Assembly: GCA_016868295.1 (NCBI GenBank)
Contig: VGHJ01000013.1
Span: 1 to 55,923 of the forward strand
Direction: 5' to 3'
Length of the DNA stretch: 55,923 nt
Source: Betaproteobacteria bacterium
GTDB lineage: Bacteria; Pseudomonadota; Gammaproteobacteria; Burkholderiales; Rhodocyclaceae
Below the pieces are notes generated by a model. That model did not search any database. It worked only from the letters and a program-made list of their open reading frames with translations, and had not been told where the DNA came from. The translations under genes were made by a program, and so were the position numbers. Positions 40,762 through 48,300 of this stretch are shown piece by piece (position 1 is the first letter of the stretch; every line of letters begins with the position of its first letter).

Positions 40762-41342
40762 CCGCCGCCGAGCCCGGCAAAGCCCATGAAGGCCATCGAC
40801 AGCAGCCCGGCCAGCATCAGCGACAGCGCCGTGCCCTGCGCCACGCCCGGCACGCTGGAGAGCTGCAGGCGCTCGCGCACGCTGGCCATCAGCACCAGCG
40901 CCAGGGTGAAGCCGGCGCCGCCGCCGAAGCTGAACACCATGGCCTGGGCGAAGCTGTATTCGCGCGCCGTCTGGAACAGCGCCACGCCGAGCACGGCGCA
41001 GTTGGTGGTGATCAGCGGCAGGTAGATGCCGAGTGCGCGAAACAGCGCCGGGCTGGTCTTCTTGAGAAACATCTCGACCAGCTGCACCGCCGAGGCGATC
41101 ACCACGATGTAGGAGATGAGACGCAGGAACTCGAGCTGGAACGCCGTCAGCAGCAGGTTCAGGCCGAAGGCGCAGAGCGAAGCCACCAGCATGACGAAGG
41201 TCGTGGCGATGCCCATCGGGAAGGCCGTTTCCAGCCGCGCCGAAACGCCGAGGAAGGGACACAGGCCGAGGAACATCGCCAGCACGAAGTTGTTGGCCAG
41301 CACCGCAGCGAGGAAGATCTGGCCGAGCGACTCAGGCGCCAT
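40758..41342 (-). CDS. rnfA: Rnf electron transport complex subunit A
   Basis: It has 194 residues and six membrane helices. The conserved FLGLCPFLGVS near residue 25 and LPLITTNCAVLGVAL near 110 hold the two Cys that, with the Cys pair of RnfE, bind a [2Fe-2S] cluster in the membrane. Rnf moves electrons between reduced ferredoxin and NAD with ion pumping. It overlaps rnfE by 11 bp. Confidence 0.96.
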   Translation of the reverse strand: MAPESLGQIFLAAVLANNFVLAMFLGLCPFLGVSARLETAFPMGIATTFVMLVASLCAFGLNLLLTAFQLEFLRLISYIVVIASAVQLVEMFLKKTSPALFRALGIYLPLITTNCAVLGVALFQTAREYSFAQAMVFSFGGGAGFTLALVLMASVRERLQLSSVPGVAQGTALSLMLAGLLSMAFMGFAGLGGG

Positions 41343-41979
41343 GGCCGCCTCCCGGCGCCGCCAGGCGCGCCTCCTGGCGGCGCTTCAGCGCCGAGAACAG
41401 CAGCAGCCAGGCGCCGAGCACGATGAAGCCGCCGGGCGGCAGCACCATCACCACCCAGGGCTGGAAGTTCGGCCCGAAGAGCGACACGCCGAACAGCGTG
41501 CCGGCGCCGAGCACCTCGCGCACCGCGCCGAGGGCGAACAGGCCGATGACGAAGCCGATGCTCATGCCGAGCGCGTTCACCATCGCGGCGATCGGCGGAT
41601 GCTTCGAGGCATGCGCCTCGGCGCGGCCGAGGATGATGCAGTTCACCACGATCAGCTGGATGAAAGCGCCGAGGGCGTCGTAGATCTCGAGGCTCACCGC
41701 CTGGATGACGTAGTCGACCACCGTGACGAAGGTGGCGATGATGACGATGTAGGTGGCGATGCGCACCTCCTTCGGCACCAGCTTGCGCAGCAGCGACACC
41801 AGGCCGCAGGAGCACACCAGGACGAACATCGTCGCCAGTCCCATCGACAGGGCGTTCACCGCCGAGACCGACACCGCCAGCACCGGGCACATGCCCAGCA
41901 CCATGACGAACACCGGGTTCTGGCGCCAGATGCCTTCCATGAACTCGTCGAAGGTTTTGGCTTGTGAGAGGTCGTTCAT
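41332..41979 (-). CDS. rnfE: Rnf electron transport complex subunit E
   Basis: It has 215 residues and six membrane helices. It is the inverted partner of RnfA, with NPVFVMVLGMCPVLAVS (about 21-37) and LIVVNCIILGRAEAHAS (about 108-124) carrying the cluster Cys. The C-terminal PPGGFIVLGAWLLLFSAL is typical. The ATG overlaps the rnfG stop by 4 bp. Confidence 0.96.
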   Translation of the reverse strand: MNDLSQAKTFDEFMEGIWRQNPVFVMVLGMCPVLAVSVSAVNALSMGLATMFVLVCSCGLVSLLRKLVPKEVRIATYIVIIATFVTVVDYVIQAVSLEIYDALGAFIQLIVVNCIILGRAEAHASKHPPIAAMVNALGMSIGFVIGLFALGAVREVLGAGTLFGVSLFGPNFQPWVVMVLPPGGFIVLGAWLLLFSALKRRQEARLAAPGGGHGA

Positions 41980-42665
41980 GGCTCCCTTTTCTGCAGTTTG
42001 CCGATGTCCGGCGCCAGTTTCGGCAGCAGCAACTGCGCGGAGTCGTTGATCGCCTTGCCCACCGCGCGCGAGGTGACCGTGGCGCCGGCGATGGCATCGA
42101 TCTCCCAGGCCTTGGTCTTGGTGCCTTGCTTGACCACCTTCACCTCATTGGCCAGCGCCGACAGTTCGGCGTTGAGCTTCACGTCGAGCGCTTCGAAGTT
42201 AGCAAGGAAGGCCTTGTCCGTGACGATCTTGTCGCCGATGCCCGGCGTCTCCTTCGACGCCACCAGGCCGAAGCCGGTGATGCACTGGCAGACGGGCGAA
42301 TAGCCGTAGAGGATGCGCACCGTGTCGGCGTAGCCCTTGGCCGCGCCCTCGGCGGCGATGCCGGCCAGAACGCCTTCCGCGTCGTAAGCGACATAGAACT
42401 TCAATGCGCCGGGCACCGTTTCGCCACCGGCCGGCCGGATGCCCTGCGGCGTCGCCTGCCATTCGGCCATCGATTTCGCCGCCGGTATGACCTTGAACAC
42501 GGTGCGCTCCAGCGCCAGACGGCGGTTGGCCGCCGCCGCGTCGTAGGTGCCCTGGTAGGCGCCGACGATGATCAGGCCGCAGACGGTCGATACCAGGCCG
42601 AGCGTCTTCACCAGCGAGGTCGCCGGCGTCGCCTGCGGCGGAGTCGGAGCGATGGGCGTGCTCAT
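41976..42665 (-). CDS. rnfG: Rnf electron transport complex subunit G
   Basis: It has 229 residues from ATG 42663-42665. One membrane helix (about 20-38) precedes a periplasmic FMN-binding domain. The ApbE flavinylation motif DAIAGAT is at 190-196, so Thr196 should carry covalent FMN. TPGIGDKI (about 140) is also conserved. A CQC pair (126-128) is unusual. It overlaps rnfE and rnfD by 4 bp each. Confidence 0.95.
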   Translation of the reverse strand: MSTPIAPTPPQATPATSLVKTLGLVSTVCGLIIVGAYQGTYDAAAANRRLALERTVFKVIPAAKSMAEWQATPQGIRPAGGETVPGALKFYVAYDAEGVLAGIAAEGAAKGYADTVRILYGYSPVCQCITGFGLVASKETPGIGDKIVTDKAFLANFEALDVKLNAELSALANEVKVVKQGTKTKAWEIDAIAGATVTSRAVGKAINDSAQLLLPKLAPDIGKLQKREP

Positions 42666-43810
42666 GTCTTCTTCGGCTTGTTCTTGAGGAAGCGCTTCTT
42701 CGGCGTCTTCGCCGAGGCTTCCTCGCGCGAGATGTAGTCGGGATGCATCGTGTAGGAGGCCGACTTCCTGGCGTGGATAGAAGCGCCCTTGCCGAACGGT
42801 GTCGGCTGGGTGACGCGCTCGATCAGCGGCGTCGCCGCGTTGCCGATGAGGATGGCGTACATGACCCCTTCCGGCAGGCCGCTGTAGTAGCGGATCATCA
42901 CGGTCAGCACGCCGATCAGGCCGCCGTAGAGCCACATGCCGCGCGGCGTCACGGGCGAGGTGGCCATGTCGGTCGCCATGTACACCGCGCCGAGCACGAG
43001 GCCGCCCGAGAACAGCATGAAGAACGGATCGGGGTACTTCGTGCCAAAGGCGGCGTAAATGATCAGCGCCGACAAACCAGCGCTGCCGAGCACGGCAACG
43101 GGAATGCGCCAGTCCATGAATCTGCGCAGCGCCAGATAGGCACCGCACAGCACGATCAGCAGCGGCGACGGCCCGACCGCCATGTGGCCGGCAAGCGAAG
43201 TCACCAGGTCCCAGGCCGGTGTGACGAAACCCTCGAACTTCCACCGGGCCAGGGGTGATGCGCTGGCCATGGCGTCATACTGCATGGCCTTCAGCCAGGC
43301 CGCGGTATCGGCCGGCGCCATCAGCGGCCAGGCCAGCGAGGACGGAATGAACTCGGTGAAGCGCCCGGGCAGGAAGGACGGCGTGTAGGTGGCGATCGCC
43401 GCCGGGAAGGCCGCCTGCACGAAGGCGCGGCCGACCAGCGCCGGGTTGAAGACGTTGAAACCGATGCCGCCGAAGAGCGCCTTGCCCAACGCGATGGCGG
43501 AAATGCCGGCCACCGCGCCCATCCACAGCGGAAAGCCCGGCGGCAGGGTCAGCGCCAGCAGCAGGCCGGTGATGGTGGCGGAGAAATCGGACAGGCTGCC
43601 GGCCTGGGTGCCGGTGCGCACGAAGGCGCGCTCGGTGAGCAGACAGGCGGCGGTGACGACGAGGATCGACGCCGCCGCCGAGAGGCCGTACTGGTAGACG
43701 AAGAAGGCGCAGATCGGCAGCAGCGAATAGACGACGTTCGCCATGATCTGCTCGACGCTGCGCGGCCCCTTGATGTGCGGCGCGCTGCGTATTTCGACAG
43801 AGGCTTTCAT
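42662..43810 (-). CDS. rnfD: Rnf electron transport complex subunit D
   Basis: It has 382 residues from the ATG of MKASVEIRSAPHIKGPRSVEQIM, with about nine membrane helices. GGIGFNVFNPALVGRAF (about 114-130) and the late GTKYPDPFFMLFSGG are typical. The site for covalent FMN in this family is a D-x-x-S-x-A-T-like motif; here the segment 179-185 reads DAMASAS, so Ser185 takes the place of the acceptor Thr. An ORF-internal earlier ATG exists seven codons upstream inside the palindromic gap and is less likely. Confidence 0.94.
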   Translation of the reverse strand: MKASVEIRSAPHIKGPRSVEQIMANVVYSLLPICAFFVYQYGLSAAASILVVTAACLLTERAFVRTGTQAGSLSDFSATITGLLLALTLPPGFPLWMGAVAGISAIALGKALFGGIGFNVFNPALVGRAFVQAAFPAAIATYTPSFLPGRFTEFIPSSLAWPLMAPADTAAWLKAMQYDAMASASPLARWKFEGFVTPAWDLVTSLAGHMAVGPSPLLIVLCGAYLALRRFMDWRIPVAVLGSAGLSALIIYAAFGTKYPDPFFMLFSGGLVLGAVYMATDMATSPVTPRGMWLYGGLIGVLTVMIRYYSGLPEGVMYAILIGNAATPLIERVTQPTPFGKGASIHARKSASYTMHPDYISREEASAKTPKKRFLKNKPKKT

Positions 43811-43831
43811 GTGCAAAAAACCAAACCGCAT

Positions 43832-43924
43832 TTAACACAGAGATCACAGAGGTACAGAGGGCACAGAGAAAAGCTTTCGTGTTTCTCCTCTGTGTTCTCT
43901 GTGCCTCTGTGTCCTCTGTGTTGA
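43832..43924. repeat. CACAGAG-type palindromic repeat between rnfC and rnfD
   Basis: The left side has four CACAGAG-like units (TTAACACAGAG, TCACAGAGG, TACAGAGGG, CACAGAGAA) and the right side is their inverse (CTCTGTG units ending TGTGTTGAA), around an AAGCTTTCGTG centre. Transcribed, it would form a long imperfect hairpin in the rnf mRNA. Repeats of this look occur in many bacterial genomes as intergenic elements. Confidence 0.85.
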
Positions 43925-43934
43925 AAGAGCTTTC

Positions 43935-45290
43935 TCACGCCGCCGCCTTTTCGCGCAGAATCTGCTTGGCGACGCGGAACTGCTGCACCAGCGGAATGTT
44001 CGAGGGGCAGATCCAGGTGCAGCAGCCGCACTCGAAGCAGTCGCCGAGGTGGTACTGCCCACCCATGGCGTCGTACTCGCGCCGCAACGCGAGCATGCCC
44101 AGCATCGAGGGGTTCAGCCCCATCGGGCAGGACTCGACGCACTCGCCGCACTTGATGCAGGGATAGGTCCTGCGGCCCTCGCGCGCCGCCATGTCCTCGC
44201 CGCGGAACACGAGCACGCCGGAGACGCCCTTGGTCACCGGCACGTCGAGCGAGGCGATGGCCTGGCCCATCATCGGGCCGCCGAGAATGACTTGCCTGGA
44301 ATCGTTGGCAACTGAGGCCGGTGCGCCGGCGTAGTCGAGCACGAAGGAGAGCGGCGTGCCGAGCGGCACGCGGTAGTCGCCCGGACGCCCCACGCCGGGC
44401 CCGGTGACGGTGACGACGCGCTCGACCAGCCCCTGCCCCGCCGGCAGCAGCCGGCCCAGCGCCGCCAGCGTGCCAACGTTGTTCACGATCATGCCGAGCG
44501 ACAACGGCAACTTGCCCGAGGGCACCTCGACGCCGAACAGCGCCGTGATGAGCATCTTCTCCGAGCCCTGCGGGTACTTGGTCGGCACTTCCTCGACGAA
44601 GACATTGCCGCCCGGCGGCAGCGCCGCGCGCATCGCCGCGGCCGCTTCCGGCTTGTTGTCCTCGACGCCGATGATGGCGCGACTCGCGCCGGTGGCACGC
44701 ATGGCGTGGCGGATGCCGACCATCAGGTCCCGCGCGTGCTCGACCATCATGCGGTGGTCGCAGGTGAGGTAAGGCTCGCACTCGCAGCCGTTCACCACCA
44801 GCGTCTCGACGCTCGCCCCCTCCGGCACCGACAGCTTGGCATGGCTGGGAAAGGCGGCGCCGCCCAGCCCGACCATGCCGGTGCGCTGCACGGCGAGAAT
44901 GATGTCCTGCGGCGGAAAGGCGTCGAGGTCCTGCGGCGCGCCCCACAGCACTTCCTGCGTCGACGCCTCGTAGACGCGGATGACGATGCTCTCGGTCCAC
45001 GGCCCGCGCGCGCTGGGGCGCAGCTCGATCGCCTCCACCACCCCGGTGGCCGGTGCGTGCTGCGGCACCGACAGCCAGCCGTTGGCCTCGGCGATGGGTT
45101 GGCCGCGCACCACCTCCTCGCCGACGCGCACGATCGGCCGCGACGGCTTGCCGATGTGCTGCGACAGCGGCACCACCAGACGCGGCGCGAACGGCAGCCG
45201 GCGGATCGGCCGGTCGGCCGTCAGCTTGCAGCTGGGCGGATGCACGCCGCGCTGGAAGGCCTCGCCGCGGAAGTAGGAGAGCAGTTTCAT
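43935..45290 (-). CDS. rnfC: Rnf electron transport complex subunit C
   Basis: It has 451 residues. The NADH/FMN-binding part is like NuoF/Nqo1 (VGLGGAAFPSHAKLSVP near 138-154, VNGCECEPYLTCDHRMM near 164-180). Two [4Fe-4S] motifs lie near the C-terminus: CIKCGECVESCPMGLNP and CFECGCCTWICPSNIP. It is the NAD-side module of Rnf. The C-terminus stops soon after the clusters, without the long Ala-rich tail of gammaproteobacterial RnfC. No good Shine-Dalgarno sequence precedes the ATG; repeats fill that place. Confidence 0.95.
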   Translation of the reverse strand: MKLLSYFRGEAFQRGVHPPSCKLTADRPIRRLPFAPRLVVPLSQHIGKPSRPIVRVGEEVVRGQPIAEANGWLSVPQHAPATGVVEAIELRPSARGPWTESIVIRVYEASTQEVLWGAPQDLDAFPPQDIILAVQRTGMVGLGGAAFPSHAKLSVPEGASVETLVVNGCECEPYLTCDHRMMVEHARDLMVGIRHAMRATGASRAIIGVEDNKPEAAAAMRAALPPGGNVFVEEVPTKYPQGSEKMLITALFGVEVPSGKLPLSLGMIVNNVGTLAALGRLLPAGQGLVERVVTVTGPGVGRPGDYRVPLGTPLSFVLDYAGAPASVANDSRQVILGGPMMGQAIASLDVPVTKGVSGVLVFRGEDMAAREGRRTYPCIKCGECVESCPMGLNPSMLGMLALRREYDAMGGQYHLGDCFECGCCTWICPSNIPLVQQFRVAKQILREKAAA

Positions 45291-45372
45291 GGTTGCCAGT
45301 TGCCGGTTGCCAGTTGTCGGTGCGGAACGCCAGCGCCTCTTGCTGGCAACCGGAAACCAGCAACTGACAACT
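45291..45372. repeat. GTTGCC-type palindromic repeats between the PFOR gene and rnfC
   Basis: The 88-bp gap begins with tandem GGTTGCCAGTTGCCGGTTGC-like units and ends with the inverse (CTGGCAACCGGAAACCAGC, AACTGACAACTG). Transcribed, it can fold into a hairpin that ends right at the rnfC ATG. A related copy lies in the thpR 3' end. Confidence 0.75.
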
Positions 45373-45378
45373 GCCTCA

Positions 45379-48300
45379 TCAGTTGTACTTGGCAGCGCGC
45401 GCCATCAGCTTCTCGATGCCCGGCTCGCCCATGTTCCAGGGCGTGCCGGGGTGCAGGCAGCCGGCGGTGCACTTCTCGGCGGCCTTGACGAGATCGGCGT
45501 ACTTTGCCCCCTTCGGGTTCACCACGATGGCCTGCTTCTGGTCGTTGTAGACGAAGACCTTGGGCGCGAGGCTCGTGCACTCGTCGCAGGCGGTGCACTC
45601 GGGTGTCTCCACCCACACCGGCTCGTAGCCGTCGGCCGAAGGCGCGGCGGCCGAGGCGGCCATCTGCGGCGCGGCGGCCGGCAGGGCGTCGCCGCCGGCC
45701 ACGCCCAGGCTGGCGGTGATCTTCTGGATCAGTTCGGCGCGCACCTGGTCGGCCAGCATCTCGCTATCCACCGCGGCGCGACCCAGCCCGGCGACGTCCT
45801 TCAGCTGCTTCCAGAAGGCCAGGCGCTCCTCGGTGGCGCGCACCAGGTCCTCGGTGATCAGCAGGCGCATCAGGCGGTTCTTCGGGTCCGTCGCCCAGAT
45901 GTAGGGGAACTTGCCCTCGCGCTCGTCGCGGTCGAGCTTGAGGAAGTCGGCCACCGGCACCATGTCGTCGTTCCAGGTCTCCGGCGGCGCCTTGCGGAAC
46001 TGCTTGAGGAAGCGCCCCTCCGTCGCGGCGAAGTCGGCGAAGGTCATCGGCAGATCCATCTTCTGCGCGGAGCCGCTCTCGTCGACGTAGCTCAGGGTGT
46101 AGCCCGGCCAGTCCTCCTCGAGCGCCGGGTTCCCCTCGAGGCTGACGCACTCCGAGAAGGTGGTGCCGGCGTCGGGATCGAAGCGGAACAGCGGATAGGC
46201 GCGCCCCTCCACCGCCAGCTTGCTCTGGTCCACGCTCTTGTCGTCGCCGATGCCGTGCTCCGGCGGGCAGACGGCGTAGATGTTGAACAGCGCCGGCCGG
46301 CGCGCATTGAGGCCGTCGATGTAGCTCTCGATCAGGTGGTTGGTGTGGGCGATGGTGCCCGACATGACGTAGGCCGTGCGGTGCGCCATGCCGATCAGGC
46401 TGATCTCCTTGCGCGTCTCCTGCTTGCCGCGCTGGGCGTCACCGAAGGGCGCCATGTCGGATATCTGGCTGATGAAGCCCGAGGTGCAGGCCTGGCCGCC
46501 GGTGTTGGAGTACACCTGCGTGTCCACCACCAGCACCTTGATCGGCATGCCCGACATCAGGGCGCGCGACAGGTTCTGGAAGCCGATGTCGTACATGGCG
46601 CCGTCGCCGCCGATCGAGACCACCGGCGGGCAGAGCAGCCACTCCTCCTCGGAAAAGTCATGCCAGGTGAAGCGGCGGAAGAAATCCTCGTGCTTTTCGC
46701 TGTTGTACTCGCCGGAAAGCTCGAGCTCGGCCATGCGCACCGCCTTGAAGCCCTCCGCCATCTTCGCCATGTGGCCTTCGAAAATGCCCATCGCCACGGA
46801 AGGGCTGTCCTGGAACAGGTGGCTGGTCCAGGGGAAGGGATAGGGGTGGAAGGGATAGGTCGAGCCCCACACCGAGGTGCAGCCGGTGGCGTTGATGATG
46901 CCCATCTCGGCGCGGCCGCGCCTGGTCGGGCCCTCGACGTAGCGCCACTTCAGGTCCTTCAGCTTCTCGATGAGCTGGGTCGCCCACTTCACCCAGGCCG
47001 GGTCGAGCGGCCGCGAGGGCTTGTTCTCCATGATCTTCGCCGCGAGATTCGCCAGCGTCAGGTCGGCGCCTTCCGTCGCGCGCACCGCCTGCAGCACCGC
47101 CCCAGTGTCGGAGAGGTCGACCGACTCGGTCAGCTTCATGCGGATGTGCTTCTCCAGGCGCGCGACCAGCTCGTCCAGCTTCTCGATGTGGCGCTTCACG
47201 CGCGGCTGCATCAGCGCCGTCACGGTGCCGGTGAACAGATGGATGGCGGTCTTCTCGCCGCAGCCGAGGCAGGCGCCGTCGCCGCAGGGCATCGAGCCGT
47301 AGTTCTTCTTGTCGAGCAGCAGCGTCTCCAGCGCGCCGATCTTCTCATCCAGGCTGTCGATGCGGCTGTACTCGGCCGGCGTCGAGGGCAGGTCGAGCCA
47401 GAAGTTCCAGTCGCGGCGCAGGCGCTCGTTCGTTGCCTCCGTCTGCGTCACCATGCGCAGGGCGTCGTCCTCGCACACCTTGACGCACAGCGCGCAGCCC
47501 TTGCAGGTGTAGGGATTGATGGTGATCGAGAACAGGCCGCCCGTACCCTTGCCCTTCTTCTCCTTCTGCGTCCAGTAGGGCTTGGTGGTGCCGAACTGGA
47601 AGTCGCCGAGCGACTCGCGGAAGAGGCGGAACTCCTCGGCCAGCGTCTCGCGCTCGACGGCAGGCGCCTCGGCGATGGTGGCGTTGATGGCGTCGTCGAT
47701 GAGCGGGCGCACCGATACGCCGTCGCCCCCGATCATGCCGCGCAGCTTCTTCTCCAGCGTGCGCACGGCGCGGCGCAGGTAACGCGTCGGCCGGCCGCCT
47801 CGCTCGATGCGCGTCATCGCCGTGTTGAAAACGTCGGCCACGCTGCTGACCAGGCCGGGGATGGCGCTGTCGGGGCACTCCGTGTAGCAGTTGCCGCAGG
47901 CCGTGCACTTCTCGGCGATCCATTCCGGGTACTCGAAGCGGATCTGCGTCATGTCGCGGAAGACGCCGGTGGCGGCCGGCACCAGCGAGGCGCCGATGAA
48001 GGGGTCGACCAGGTTGTCGGAGCCCTTGCCGGAGGCGTAGAAGCTGCCGGTCTGCTCCCAGAAGCGGTGAATGTCGGCGACCTTGCCGTCGCCCTCGGGC
48101 AGCTGCTTGAGCATCACCGGCAGGCCGGCGGCCTTGTCGCGCAGATTGCGCCGTGTCGCACCGACTGACTTTTCCGTGATCTCCTTCAGCTCGGTGAAGC
48201 CGCGGCGCACGACGCGCAGGTTGTCGTCCACCACGCGCTTGCCCTTGGCGCCGAACTTCGCCTGCAACTGGTCCTCGATGGCCTTGAACAGCTTCTCCTC

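Noticed and set aside
43832-43924. CRISPR array
   Set aside because: The units are 7-9 bp long, nearly adjacent and inverted halfway, with no spacers of uniform length and no cas genes.
45289-48168. A 959-codon plus-strand frame opposite the oxidoreductase gene, and another at 48562-51228
   Set aside because: Both are mirror frames of the PFOR and rnfB genes, rich in His, Arg, Val, Leu and Ala without domains. The minus strand has full Fe-S and TPP motifs.
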